A DNA stretch of 64,000 nucleotides from positions 124,001 to 188,000 of the forward strand of contig NZ_SJSL01000001.1 of the NCBI RefSeq assembly GCF_004331695.1, read 5' to 3'. The notes below the pieces were generated by a model. The model searched no databases. It had not been told where the DNA came from and worked only from the letters and a program-made list of their open reading frames with translations. Positions within the stretch are counted from its first letter, which is position 1; each line of letters opens with the position of its first letter. This document shows positions 43,196-52,690 of the stretch, in pieces. The stretch is from Pedobacter psychroterrae. Its GTDB lineage: Bacteria > Bacteroidota > Bacteroidia > Sphingobacteriales > Sphingobacteriaceae. A program made the translations under genes and the position numbers.

Positions 43196-43797
43196 ATGAA
43201 ATTTTTTAAGAGTAAATTCATGCGGATATGAGGCTAACCATCGTCATAATTACTATAGCGCTGATGCAGGTATCTGCAGCAGGACTGGCCCAAAAGGTTA
43301 GTTTAAGTTTCAAAAATGTTCCGCTGGAACAGGTGCTGGTTGCCGGAAAGCAGCAGACAGCCTACAACTTTGTATACACCGAAGATGTAATAGCAAAAGC
43401 AAAACCAGTAACCATACACCTTAAAGATGCAGATTTGGAAGATGCACTCCATGCATGTTTTCAAAATCAGCCTTTAAATTTTACCATAGAACAAAATACC
43501 ATTGTAGTGAAGGAGAAACAGCCTTCCTTTCTGGATTTACCTAAGTCTGTTTTTACTTTTATTGATGTCCGTGGGAAGATTTTGGATGAGAATGGGAAAC
43601 CGCTGGAGGGGGCGACGGCGGGACTGAAGGCCCCCGGTCCCGACAAGTAGGGAGGATTTACTAGAAGTACAAAGACGGATGTGAAGGGTGAGTTTGTGCT
43701 GGCGAATGTGCCGGATGATGGGGTGTTGGTGGTTAGGTATGTGGGTTTTAAGACTTTGGAGATTAGGTTTCATATAGTGAGTACCTGGGTAGGCTAA
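43196..43797 (+). pseudogene. SusC/RagA-like TonB receptor remnant
   Basis: The ATG at 43196 reads MKFFKSKFMRI and then a TGA; the true continuation MRLTIVIITIALMQVS is in another frame from 43228, one base out, so a 1-base deletion is likely. The STN domain (KVSLSFKNVPLEQVLVAGKQ, about 90 residues) and the start of the carboxypeptidase-like domain are readable, then a TAG at 43648 in the same frame, after which TRSTKTDVKGEFVLANVPDD continues in frame before the sequence ends at 43797. The plug and barrel (over 800 residues) are missing. Two lesions plus truncation mark it as dead. Confidence 0.85.
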
Positions 43798-43826
43798 ATT
43801 GACAAGCCAGGTGCTGAAGCAAAAAA

Positions 43827-43857
43827 AATAGGGTAAGGACTTGCATCCTTCCCTATT
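43827..43857 (-). terminator. Terminator of the ECF sigma gene at 43888
   Basis: Stem AATAGGGAAGGA against TCCTTACCCTATT (one bulge) on the minus strand, followed by eight T residues, 31 bases after the stop codon at 43888. It is a textbook Rho-independent terminator. Confidence 0.85.
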
Positions 43858-43887
43858 CCTCGATAGATGATTTATATATAATATCGT

Positions 43888-44418
43888 TTACGCGATGTCT
43901 GCGCCAAGAATCTCTTTTGAATATGTTTTAAGGTATTTTTTCAGAATCTGACGCGCAACGTGAATCCTCGTTTTAACGGTTCCGATAGGAATGTTAAGGT
44001 CGTCTGCAATCTCATGGTATTTATATCCTTCAAAATATTTGATGAATGGCACATAATACTCAGGTTGCAGGGTGGCCAATGCTTTATTGATATCGCCTAT
44101 GATAAATTTGCTCTCACTGGTATTTCTTGAAGCACTGTAGTGCAGATTGGCAGAGGAGATATCATCTGATTGTGTGATCAACGCATTCGTTTTTACCAAC
44201 CTCCTGTAATTATTAATGAACGTGTTTTTCATGATAGTAAATAACCAACCCTTTAAATTTGTACCTTCTTTAAATTTGCTATAATAGGTTACCGCTTTGA
44301 GCATGGTATCCTGAACCAAATCGTTTGCATCTTCAATGTCTTTTGTAAAATTTAAAGCGAATGACTGCAAAGAAACCGAATGGTCATTTAACTGGAGGTT
44401 GAATTCATTTTTTGTCAT
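43888..44418 (-). CDS. ECF-type RNA polymerase sigma factor (RpoE-like)
   Basis: 176 residues. Region 2 is ALNFTKDIEDANDLVQDTML and GTNLKGWLFTIMKNTFINNYR; region 4 is LQPEYYVPFIKYFEGYKYHEIADDLNIPIGTVKTRIHVARQIL. It resembles the conserved Bacteroidetes stress-type ECF factor rather than the SusC-linked type. No anti-sigma gene lies next to it. Upstream of it, between 44419 and 44587, the spacer carries no gene; murB lies beyond. Confidence 0.9.
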   Translation of the reverse strand: MTKNEFNLQLNDHSVSLQSFALNFTKDIEDANDLVQDTMLKAVTYYSKFKEGTNLKGWLFTIMKNTFINNYRRLVKTNALITQSDDISSANLHYSASRNTSESKFIIGDINKALATLQPEYYVPFIKYFEGYKYHEIADDLNIPIGTVKTRIHVARQILKKYLKTYSKEILGADIA

Positions 44419-44587
44419 AATGTTTAAAGTTTTAAGGTTAAAAAAGCAAACAAAACCGAGTTTTCAACGTGGCGCTCGTATATTTGTTTAATCTTATACA
44501 CTAAAACATATACAATAGGTGTACCAAAAAATGAGAATTTATGCCAGGAAATAAATTTTATTGGTTATCTAAATAAATTTGACAATG

Positions 44588-45610
44588 TCACAGAATATTT
44601 ACCTCTCTTTCAAGCTGAATGCCAAACTTGGCATCCACATCTTTGATGATTTGTTCTGAAAAACTATACACTTCGTGACCAGTTGCCCCACCATGATTGA
44701 CCAAAACTAAGGCCTGATTTTTCCAAGTGCCTGTATTGCCCACCACTTTCCCTTTGAAACCGCATTGCTCTATCAGCCAGCCAGCGGCTATTTTTACCTT
44801 ATCGCTGCCCACAGGAAAGTTGACCACTCCGGGAAACTGCGCAATCAACTGCTGAAACTGTGATTGATCTATCACCGGATTTTTAAAAAAACTTCCGGCA
44901 TTGCCAATTGTAGATGGGTCTGGTAATTTACTGACCCTGATGTGGGCCACCACGGTTGATACATCGGCAATACCGGGATGGTTAATATTTCGTTTGGCCA
45001 GTTCATCCTGAATGGCGCCATACTTTGTATGGAGACTGGCTACCTTACTCAGTCTGAAGCTGACGGAGGTAATGATGTACTTATTTTTTAGTTCATTTTT
45101 AAAGATACTGTCACGATAACCAAAACGGCAGCCTTCAAAACTGAAAGTCCGTGCCTGTCCGCTTGCTATTTCATAGGCCTTGCAGGAATGAAAGACATCT
45201 TTGAGCTCTACCCCATAGGCACCGATATTTTGTATAGGTGAGGCCCCAACGGTACCAGGGATAAGGCTAAGGTTTTCTATCCCTGCAAAATCATGCGCCA
45301 CGCAATAATTCACCAAGTCATTCCATACTACGCCTGCTCCGGCGGTGACAATGACTTCATCACCATCTTCCTGTGCGGCTGCCGAAATACCGGGAATACT
45401 TACTTTTATGACCAAACCGTCAAAATCCTGCGTAAATAACACATTGCTGCCCCCTCCCAGCACCAGTAGCTTTTGCTGACGGACGATGGCAGAATGAAGC
45501 AATTCTGTCAAGGCGGACTCAGTAAAAATCTCGATAAAATAATGGGATTTGACATCTATACCAAAACTATTATATGCTTTTAGCGATTTATACTCCTGAA
45601 CAACTGACAT
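44588..45610 (-). CDS. murB: UDP-N-acetylenolpyruvoylglucosamine reductase MurB
   Basis: 340 residues, type I. Conserved marks: the FAD-binding LVLGGGSNVLFTQDFDG, AGAGVVWNDLV, IPGTVGASPIQNIGAYG, FGYRDSIFK, LPDPSTIGNAGSFFKNP and the C-terminal WLIEQCGFKGK, with LEREVNIL at the end. The enzyme reduces enolpyruvyl-UDP-GlcNAc with NADPH in peptidoglycan synthesis, in the cytoplasm. It is divergent from the TetR gene at 45664, with 53 bases between. Confidence 0.96.
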   Translation of the reverse strand: MSVVQEYKSLKAYNSFGIDVKSHYFIEIFTESALTELLHSAIVRQQKLLVLGGGSNVLFTQDFDGLVIKVSIPGISAAAQEDGDEVIVTAGAGVVWNDLVNYCVAHDFAGIENLSLIPGTVGASPIQNIGAYGVELKDVFHSCKAYEIASGQARTFSFEGCRFGYRDSIFKNELKNKYIITSVSFRLSKVASLHTKYGAIQDELAKRNINHPGIADVSTVVAHIRVSKLPDPSTIGNAGSFFKNPVIDQSQFQQLIAQFPGVVNFPVGSDKVKIAAGWLIEQCGFKGKVVGNTGTWKNQALVLVNHGGATGHEVYSFSEQIIKDVDAKFGIQLEREVNIL

Positions 45611-45663
45611 AGAACAAAGGTAATCTATAAGGATTATAATAAATATCTTTAAATTTACATTTT

Positions 45664-46266
45664 ATGGATAACCAGGATAAGAAAAGACTTTTAATAATTG
45701 AAGCTGCATTGAAGCGTTTTGCGCATTATGGTCTGGCAAAGACTACAATGACTGAAATAGCTAAAGACATTTCCTTTTCGAAGGCTTTGCTGTATTATTA
45801 TTTTCCTGATAAACTGAGCCTCTATGTAAGTACCATGGAGCACCTGATGCACCTGATAAGCCGCGATATTGTAAAATCGATAGACAAAACCATTTCTTGC
45901 AGAGAGGCTATACTAAAACTGATCCTGAAACGCCAGCAATATATACAGAAGTACTATAACTTGTTTGAATCCAGCAAAATGATCAGCAATGAACTGCCGG
46001 AAGAACTTTATGAAAAGTTTAGCCGGGCCAGGGCATTTGAAAACCTGCTGATCAGCTCGCTTTTCAGTCGCGGCCTGGCCAGCGGTGAACTGCGTATGGA
46101 AGATCCAAAAGAAGTAACAGAGGTTTTTCTGGATGCGGTATCGGGAATACATTTTAACAAAATGACCCGTGAGAAGCATATATTCCCCGGAAAGGAACAA
46201 TTTAAGGCAATCTTTGCCAAAGAAAAACTGCTGGCAGAGATCTTTTTGACAGGCCTGAAAGCCTAA
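45664..46266 (+). CDS. TetR/AcrR family transcriptional regulator
   Basis: 200 residues. N-terminal HTH: RFAHYGLAKTTMTEIAKDIS and FSKALLYYYFPDKLSLY. The C-terminal ligand domain is not conserved in a way I can name. It is a paralogue of the next gene: KKR-x2-II, KTTM-x-EIA-x-D and LYYYFPDK-x-SL are shared. It precedes the RND efflux operon on the same strand, 123 bases before the second TetR gene. Probable local repressor of the pump; inducer unknown. Confidence 0.92.
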   Translation: MDNQDKKRLLIIEAALKRFAHYGLAKTTMTEIAKDISFSKALLYYYFPDKLSLYVSTMEHLMHLISRDIVKSIDKTISCREAILKLILKRQQYIQKYYNLFESSKMISNELPEELYEKFSRARAFENLLISSLFSRGLASGELRMEDPKEVTEVFLDAVSGIHFNKMTREKHIFPGKEQFKAIFAKEKLLAEIFLTGLKA

Positions 46267-46346
46267 CCCCCTCTATTCGTCATGATTATGTAAGTTTCCT
46301 AAGGAATTTTAACGATTTATTCCTGAATCAAAATTATGGCAGTAAC

Positions 46347-46373
46347 TTTGACCATTGAAATAAAATAGTCAAA
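46347..46373. promoter_or_regulatory. Inverted repeat upstream of the second TetR gene
   Basis: Arms TTTGAC and GTCAAA separated by 15 bases, 16-43 bases upstream of the ATG at 46389, in the spacer between the two TetR genes. A plausible operator, though TetR sites usually have shorter spacers. Confidence 0.3.
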
Positions 46374-46388
46374 AAGTAAAAAAGTAGA

Positions 46389-46994
46389 ATGGTAGAGATT
46401 GATAAAAAAAGGGATGCGATAATATATGGGGCTATAAAACGCTTTATCCATTTTGGGATTAATAAAACAACTATGAACGAGATAGCTGAGGACCTGTCGG
46501 TATCCAAGCCCTCCTTGTATTATTATTTTCCTGATAAAAGCAGCCTGGTATTTGGAGTGATCGATAAGATCTTCTCTGATTATTTTGAACTGGCAGAAAA
46601 AGAATTGCTTAATGAGGTAACACTTGAAGCACGCCTTTCGTCTTTCATTGAAATAAAACACCGTTTCTTCCAAAAATATTACATGCTTCACCTATCTGGC
46701 GGCAGCCCTGATTCTTCATTAAATTCAGCTGATCTGAAAACCCATTTCATGAAAATGAAAGGCAAGGACCTGAAGATGCACGCAGCCATATTTGAAGAGG
46801 CCATGAAAACGGGCCATATAGCCCCTACAGATACGGAGAAAATAGCCGAACTGTACCTGGAAAGCCTGGCAGGGATTACCTCACTCTGTATCATGCATGG
46901 CAATAAAGAGCTTTTCCCAAGTAAAAAAGAGTTAAAAACAATACTGGACAAGCAACTCAGTTTGTCGCAGATATTCATTAAAGGATTGAAATAA
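46389..46994 (+). CDS. TetR/AcrR family transcriptional regulator (tandem paralogue)
   Basis: 201 residues. HTH: RFIHFGINKTTMNEIAEDLS and VSKPSLYYYFPDKSSLV. It is clearly related to the preceding TetR gene, which points to tandem duplication followed by divergence in the ligand-binding half. The TolC gene starts 17 bases after its stop, so this copy is likely the first gene of the efflux operon and part of its autoregulation. Confidence 0.92.
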   Translation: MVEIDKKRDAIIYGAIKRFIHFGINKTTMNEIAEDLSVSKPSLYYYFPDKSSLVFGVIDKIFSDYFELAEKELLNEVTLEARLSSFIEIKHRFFQKYYMLHLSGGSPDSSLNSADLKTHFMKMKGKDLKMHAAIFEEAMKTGHIAPTDTEKIAELYLESLAGITSLCIMHGNKELFPSKKELKTILDKQLSLSQIFIKGLK

Positions 46995-47011
46995 AACAGA
47001 AACAACTATAT

Positions 47012-48355
47012 ATGAATACAATAATTAAACAATTAAGAACAATTCCTTTGCTCCTGCTGGGACTGGCACTGTCCACCTCTGCAAGCGCACAGCAAACGCT
47101 TACCTTAAAGGATGCCCTGAACTATGCGGTACAGAACAGTGTGAACGTACGTAAAGCGAAACTGGATATAGCGGGTGGTAAATTTAAAACAGAAGAGATC
47201 AGGTCTCAGGCTTTACCGCAACTGACCGGCAATGCAGGGTTAACTTACAATGCCATTATTGGCCAGCAGGTGGTAGATTTTGGCGGACAGGTACAGACCC
47301 TGAAATTTGGACAAAAGTGGAACTCTTCTGCAGGCGTTCAGCTATCGCAGCAGCTGTTCAATCAGACGGTATTTACCGGATTGAAGGCAGCAAGATCAAG
47401 TGAGGAATATTATAACCTTACTGCACAGATGACTGAAGAGCAGATCATAGAATTGGTAGCCAACAATTACTACCAGGTACTGGTAAGCAGACAGCAGCTG
47501 AATGTGATAGACACGAACATCAAGAATGTAAAGGTGATTGAAAACATCATTAGCAACCAGTACCAGAATGGCCTGGCCAAGAAAATCGATGTAGACAGGA
47601 TCAAGGTGAACCTGACCAACTTGCAGACACAGCGTGAGCAAATCCTTAATGCCATAACCCAATTGGAAAACCAATTGAAATTTTCGATGGGCATGCCGGT
47701 AAGCGCTTACATTGCATTACCTAAAACGGAACTCACTGAAGTAAATATACTGCCCCAGTTTGCAGATTCCCTGTCACTGGCCAACAGGACAGAGATCAAA
47801 ATTTTGGACATCCAGGACAAGCTTTTAACGCTACAGCGCAAGGCTTATGTGGCCGAGTATTATCCAAACCTGGCGCTGACCGGAAACTATACTTATTCCA
47901 GCCAGAACAATACGTTTGATTTTCTAAACTCTAACCCTAAGGCGATCGGCTTTGATGCTTCATCTATCGGGCTGACCCTGAAAGTTCCGATCTTTAATGG
48001 CTTTTTGACCCGATCAAAAATCCGCCAGGCAGATGTGAACCTGAGAAAAGCAGAAGAGGACAGAAGACAGGCGACGAATTCATTAAACATGGCATATGAG
48101 AATGCAAAGATCCAGTTGAAAAACAATATCAATACCATCAATTCTCAGCGTCAGAACGTGTTGCTGGCACAGGAAATATATAACAGCACACAAAACAATT
48201 ATAACAACGGACTGGCTAGCCTGACCGATTTACTGGATACAGAAAACTCTCTTACACAGGCACAAAATAGCTACACCCAGGCTTTACTGAATTATAAAAT
48301 AGCCGAAATACAATTAATCAAATCAAACGGAAATATAAAATCACTTTTACAATGA
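47012..48355 (+). CDS. TolC family outer-membrane efflux protein
   Basis: 447 residues with a signal peptide (GLALSTSASAQQ). Two homologous halves of long helices follow, with LTLKDALNYAVQNSVNVRKAK at the start of the first and the conserved YNNGLASLTDLLDTENSLTQAQNSY near the end. It forms the trimeric outer-membrane channel of the pump. It overlaps the adaptor gene by 4 bases (ATGA), so the two are translationally coupled. Confidence 0.94.
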   Translation: MNTIIKQLRTIPLLLLGLALSTSASAQQTLTLKDALNYAVQNSVNVRKAKLDIAGGKFKTEEIRSQALPQLTGNAGLTYNAIIGQQVVDFGGQVQTLKFGQKWNSSAGVQLSQQLFNQTVFTGLKAARSSEEYYNLTAQMTEEQIIELVANNYYQVLVSRQQLNVIDTNIKNVKVIENIISNQYQNGLAKKIDVDRIKVNLTNLQTQREQILNAITQLENQLKFSMGMPVSAYIALPKTELTEVNILPQFADSLSLANRTEIKILDIQDKLLTLQRKAYVAEYYPNLALTGNYTYSSQNNTFDFLNSNPKAIGFDASSIGLTLKVPIFNGFLTRSKIRQADVNLRKAEEDRRQATNSLNMAYENAKIQLKNNINTINSQRQNVLLAQEIYNSTQNNYNNGLASLTDLLDTENSLTQAQNSYTQALLNYKIAEIQLIKSNGNIKSLLQ

Positions 48356-49419
48356 AAAGAATAATCATAGCAGTCCTGGTAGTTATTGTAACTATCGGAG
48401 CAATAGCCCTGGTATTGACAAATAATAAGAAGAAGAATGCAGCAAAAACTGCCTTTATAGCTGAAGGTGGCGGTGCGGTGGCGGTCCGTGTAGCAAATGT
48501 AGAAAAGAAAATAGTTGATCTGGATTTTAGCAGTAACGGAACCTTTGCTCCGAAACAAGAACTAAACTTCCTGTCAGAAAATGCAGGGCGGGTTAGCAAA
48601 ATTTTTGTTGATGAAGGAGACCGTGTAAGTGTAGGCCAGGTGCTGGCCCGCATAGATGCAGAGATTATCAATACAGACAGAGAAACAGCAGAAGCAACTT
48701 ATCAAAATGCATTGAGAGATGAAGCCAGGTATAAAAGTTCTTATGCAACTGGCGGTGTAACCCAACAGCAGCTGGATCAGGCCAAATTGGTAACTCAAAA
48801 TGCAAAATTGCGCCTGCAGGCTTCGCAAAGAAAATTAAGTGATGCGAATATCAAATCTCCAATCAATGGGATCATCAATAAAAGATACATTGAGGTTGGT
48901 GCATTTGTGAATACGCAGGGAACCCAGATGTTTGAAATCGTAGACGTTTCTAAATTAAAACTAAAGGTAAACGTCAACGAATCTCAGGTTGCTAACCTTA
49001 AGATAGGAGATAAAATAGAAATTAAATCATCTGTTTTTCCAACAGAAAAATTCAATGGCAAAATAACCTTTATTGCAGCAAAGGCTGATGCATCACTAAA
49101 TTTCCCGATCGAGGTTGAGGTAGATAACAATACTAAAAAAAGCCTTAGAGCTGGGATGTATGGAACAGCAGTATTCAACTTCCCTAAACAAGCACCGAGC
49201 ATCTTAGTTCCACGCAGCTCTTTTGTAGGCAGTGTAAGCAGTAATCAGGTATTTGTGGTAGATCAGGCTACGAACACCTCTAAACTTCGCAAAGTGGTTG
49301 CAGGACGTATTTTAGGAGATGCTGTTGAAATTCTTGAAGGATTGAACGAAGGAGAAAGTGTAATTACCAGTGGACAGATCAACCTGGCTGAAGGTACTCC
49401 TATTAGCATAGTTAAATAA
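48352..49419 (+). CDS. RND efflux periplasmic adaptor (membrane fusion protein)
   Basis: 355 residues. One N-terminal membrane helix or signal (IIIAVLVVIVTIGAIALV), then the barrel-sandwich/lipoyl domain (ENAGRVSKIFVDEGDRVSVGQVL), a helical hairpin (about 110-160) and the beta-barrel region with IKSPINGIINKRYIEVGAFV. HlyD/AcrA family. It links the TolC channel with the RND pump in the periplasm. It lies between tolC (4-base overlap) and the pump gene (6 bases). Confidence 0.94.
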   Translation: MKRIIIAVLVVIVTIGAIALVLTNNKKKNAAKTAFIAEGGGAVAVRVANVEKKIVDLDFSSNGTFAPKQELNFLSENAGRVSKIFVDEGDRVSVGQVLARIDAEIINTDRETAEATYQNALRDEARYKSSYATGGVTQQQLDQAKLVTQNAKLRLQASQRKLSDANIKSPINGIINKRYIEVGAFVNTQGTQMFEIVDVSKLKLKVNVNESQVANLKIGDKIEIKSSVFPTEKFNGKITFIAAKADASLNFPIEVEVDNNTKKSLRAGMYGTAVFNFPKQAPSILVPRSSFVGSVSSNQVFVVDQATNTSKLRKVVAGRILGDAVEILEGLNEGESVITSGQINLAEGTPISIVK

Positions 49420-49425
49420 AAGAAA

Positions 49426-52400
49426 ATGAAAATAACAGACATATCTATAAAAAGACCCTCTTTGGTAATTGTAGTATTTACTGCACTTACTTTACTGGGG
49501 CTATTGAGCTACTTTTCGTTGGGCTATGAGTTATTGCCAAAATTCTCAAACAATGTAGTCTCTATTTCAACCATTTACCCCGGGGCTTCACCAGCTGAGG
49601 TAGAAAATACCGTAACCAAGAAAATTGAAGATGCGGTATCCTCAATGGAAAACATCAAAAAAATAAACGCTGTTTCATTTGAGAGTTTATCAACAGTTAC
49701 CATTACCTTAACTGATAAGGCTAATATTGACATTTCATTAAATGATGCGCAACGCAAGGTAAACGCCATCCTTTCAGATTTACCGGAAGATGTAAAAACA
49801 CCTTCGCTGAGTAAATTTTCCCTGGATGATTTACCCGTGATCACGATGTCTGCTTCGGCAAAAATGGATGATGTTACCTTCTATGATTTAATTGATCAAC
49901 GGATTGCCCCGGTAATTTCAAGGGTTAGTGGTATTGCACAGGTTAACCTGATTGGTGGTTCGGCAAGAGAAATCCAGGTTTCTTTAGATGCTGACAAATT
50001 ACAGGGATACAATCTTTCTGTACCTCAGGTACAACAAATGATCCTGACCTCAAATCTAGATTTCCCTACCGGAAGTGTTAAAACGGAAAATCAGGATGTT
50101 TTAATTCGTTTATCTGGTAAATACAGAAACCTGGATGAGTTAAGAAACCTTGTTTTAACAACCTCCAAATCCGGCACACAAATCCGTCTGCGTGATGTGG
50201 CTGATGTACAGGATTCTCAGAAAGAAACCGAAAAGCTAGCCCGTATTGACAGAAAGGGCGCTATTGCGATTCAGATTATTAAACAAAGTGATGCAAATGC
50301 AGTAGAGGTAAGTAAGGGTGTACATAAGATCATCGAAAAACTAAAGGTAGAATACGCTGCCAATAACCTCGACATCAAAATTGTTAACGATAGTTCTATC
50401 TTCACGTTAGAATCTGCTGATGCAGTTATCCATGATTTAATGCTTGCGGTTATATTGGTAGCCTTTGTGATGCTGTTCTTCCTGCATAGTTTACGAAATG
50501 CATTAATTGTGATGGTATCTATTCCGGCATCATTGATTGCAACCTTTATTGGTATCAGCTTATTTGGTTTTACTTTAAACCTGATGTCCTTATTGGGCTT
50601 ATCGCTGGTGGTTGGTATTCTTGTGGATGATGCGATTGTGGTATTGGAAAACATCCAGCGCCACATGGAGATGGGCAAGAATAAGGTGAGAGCTGCATCT
50701 GATGCGACAAGAGAAATTGGCTTTACCGTGGTATCTATCACCCTGGTAATTGTGGTCGTATTCTTCCCTATTGCGATAAGTTCAGGCCTGGTGTCCAACA
50801 TTTTACGTCAGTTCTGCGTGGTGGTAATTATAGCCACAATGCTTTCCTTACTGGCTTCATTTACCATTGTACCGCTACTTTTCTCGAGATATGGTAAACT
50901 GGAACATATTGAAGGAAAAAACATCTTCGGGCGTTTCATCCTTTGGTTTGAAAAGCAATTAAAAAAATTCACTTTATGGGTTACAAAGATCTTGACATGG
51001 TCGTTAAACCATAAAAGGCGTACCATTGCAGCTGTTGTAACCTTATTTGTTGCGGCAATGTGGTTGGCTGGAGCCGGCTTTATCGGATCGGAGTTTTTCC
51101 CTAAATCTGACAAGGGTGAGTTTTTAATTCAAATTGAATTGCCAAAAGATGCACCTTTAGAACAAACCAATTTTTACACACAAAGAGCTGAAGCGTTCTT
51201 AGACAAACAACCGGAAATTACACAATTGATCACCACAGTGGGTCAGGCCAGTGGAGATTTTGGTGGAACTCAGGCAACGGCCTACAAATCTGAGATTAAC
51301 GTAAAACTGGTAGACCGCAAGGAACGTGAAGGTGTTTCATCAGATATTTTCGCAACCAAAATGAGCCGTGCCCTTGCTAAAGAACTGGTAGGTGCAAAAG
51401 TTAAAACCGTTCCAATTAGTATCCTGGGTATTGCAGAAAATGCCCCAATACAATTGGTAGTCATGGGTTCCGACCTGGATAGTGCATTAAAATATGCTGA
51501 AGGCGCGCAAAAAGTATTGGCAGCCATTCCAGGTGCTACAGAGATTAAGTTATCCGTAGAAAAAGGAACTCCGGAGATTAACGTTCAGGTAGACCGCGAT
51601 AAAATGGCCGCTGTTGGCCTGACTTTGTCAACTGTAGGTTCTACCATGCAAACCGCTTTTGCTGGTAACACTGATGGTAAATACAGAAAAGGGGAGTACG
51701 AATACGACATTAACATCCAGTACCAGGATTTCAACAGAAAAAATGTGGACGATGTACGCAACCTGATCTTTATCAATGATAAGGGGGCACAAATTAAACT
51801 ATCCCAATTTGCGGTTATTACTGAAGGTTCAGGACCAAGTCAATTGGAACGTTTAAATAAATCGACTTCAGTGTCAGTTAAAGCACAATCTATAGGCAGA
51901 CCAACCGGAACCGTAGTGGCTGATTTTCAAAAGCAACTAGAGGACCTGCAAAAAAACGGGAAGTTAAAAGCTCCTGTAGGCGTAAGTTATTCCTGGGGAG
52001 GAGATCAGGAAAACCAGGCAGAAGGTTTTGGTACTTTAGGTATCGCCCTGATGGCATCGATCATCTTAGTTTACTTAATTATGGTGGGCTTGTATGATAG
52101 TTTTGTTTATCCTTTAGTGGTTATGTTCTCTCTGCCATTGGCCTTAATCGGGGCTTTCCTGGCGCTTGCCTTAACCAATAACTCTATCGGTATTTTTACC
52201 ATGTTAGGTTTTATTATGCTCATGGGTCTGGTAGCCAAGAACGCGATCATCCTGGTCGATTTTACCAATCACATGAAAGCAGAAGGAAAATCAACCATAG
52301 AAGCATTGATTTTAGCAAACCATGCGCGTTTACGCCCAATTTTGATGACTACCATTGCCATGATTTTTGGTATGTTGCCTATCGCCCTGGCAAGTGGTGC

Positions 52401-52620
52401 AGGTGCTGAATGGAAAAATGGTTTGGCATGGGTAATTGTAGGTGGTTTAACGAGTTCGTTATTCCTGACTTTGATTGTGGTACCTGTAGTTTACCTGATC
52501 TTTGACATGATGCTGGACAAGTTAGGTTTTAACAAAAAAGGAAAAACAATAGATGAATTGCTGGTCGAGCCATACGATCATAAAGATGTTTTGGAATATG
52601 ACCTTGATCATGGTCATTAA
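49426..52620 (+). CDS. RND efflux transporter permease (HAE1/AcrB-like)
   Basis: 1064 residues with twelve membrane helices in two halves and two large periplasmic loops. Marks include PSLVIVVFTALTLLG, the proton-relay VGILVDDAIVVLENIQRH (two Asp in helix 4, near 407-408), YPGASPAEVENTVTKKIEDA, and LMGLVAKNAIILVDF in the second half. HAE1-type pumps expel drugs, bile-type amphiphiles or lipids; the substrate is not given. A 15-bp terminator stem follows at 52636. Confidence 0.96.
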   Translation: MKITDISIKRPSLVIVVFTALTLLGLLSYFSLGYELLPKFSNNVVSISTIYPGASPAEVENTVTKKIEDAVSSMENIKKINAVSFESLSTVTITLTDKANIDISLNDAQRKVNAILSDLPEDVKTPSLSKFSLDDLPVITMSASAKMDDVTFYDLIDQRIAPVISRVSGIAQVNLIGGSAREIQVSLDADKLQGYNLSVPQVQQMILTSNLDFPTGSVKTENQDVLIRLSGKYRNLDELRNLVLTTSKSGTQIRLRDVADVQDSQKETEKLARIDRKGAIAIQIIKQSDANAVEVSKGVHKIIEKLKVEYAANNLDIKIVNDSSIFTLESADAVIHDLMLAVILVAFVMLFFLHSLRNALIVMVSIPASLIATFIGISLFGFTLNLMSLLGLSLVVGILVDDAIVVLENIQRHMEMGKNKVRAASDATREIGFTVVSITLVIVVVFFPIAISSGLVSNILRQFCVVVIIATMLSLLASFTIVPLLFSRYGKLEHIEGKNIFGRFILWFEKQLKKFTLWVTKILTWSLNHKRRTIAAVVTLFVAAMWLAGAGFIGSEFFPKSDKGEFLIQIELPKDAPLEQTNFYTQRAEAFLDKQPEITQLITTVGQASGDFGGTQATAYKSEINVKLVDRKEREGVSSDIFATKMSRALAKELVGAKVKTVPISILGIAENAPIQLVVMGSDLDSALKYAEGAQKVLAAIPGATEIKLSVEKGTPEINVQVDRDKMAAVGLTLSTVGSTMQTAFAGNTDGKYRKGEYEYDINIQYQDFNRKNVDDVRNLIFINDKGAQIKLSQFAVITEGSGPSQLERLNKSTSVSVKAQSIGRPTGTVVADFQKQLEDLQKNGKLKAPVGVSYSWGGDQENQAEGFGTLGIALMASIILVYLIMVGLYDSFVYPLVVMFSLPLALIGAFLALALTNNSIGIFTMLGFIMLMGLVAKNAIILVDFTNHMKAEGKSTIEALILANHARLRPILMTTIAMIFGMLPIALASGAGAEWKNGLAWVIVGGLTSSLFLTLIVVPVVYLIFDMMLDKLGFNKKGKTIDELLVEPYDHKDVLEYDLDHGH

Positions 52621-52635
52621 CTGATCCTGTTCAAC

Positions 52636-52668
52636 AAAAAAGGCTGCAAATTATTTGCAGCCTTTTTT
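52636..52668. terminator. Bidirectional terminator after the RND operon
   Basis: A 15-bp perfect stem (arms at 52636-52650 and 52654-52668, core GGCTGCAAA/TTTGCAGCC) with a TTA loop. Poly-A and poly-T flanks serve the RND operon on the plus strand and lpdA on the minus strand. Confidence 0.9.
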
Positions 52669-52690
52669 GTTTGTATTGTATTTGTAGATC

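Noticed and set aside
43537..43773. A minus-strand 78-codon frame over the receptor remnant
   Set aside because: It overlaps the readable carboxypeptidase-like codons on the plus strand and has no motif.
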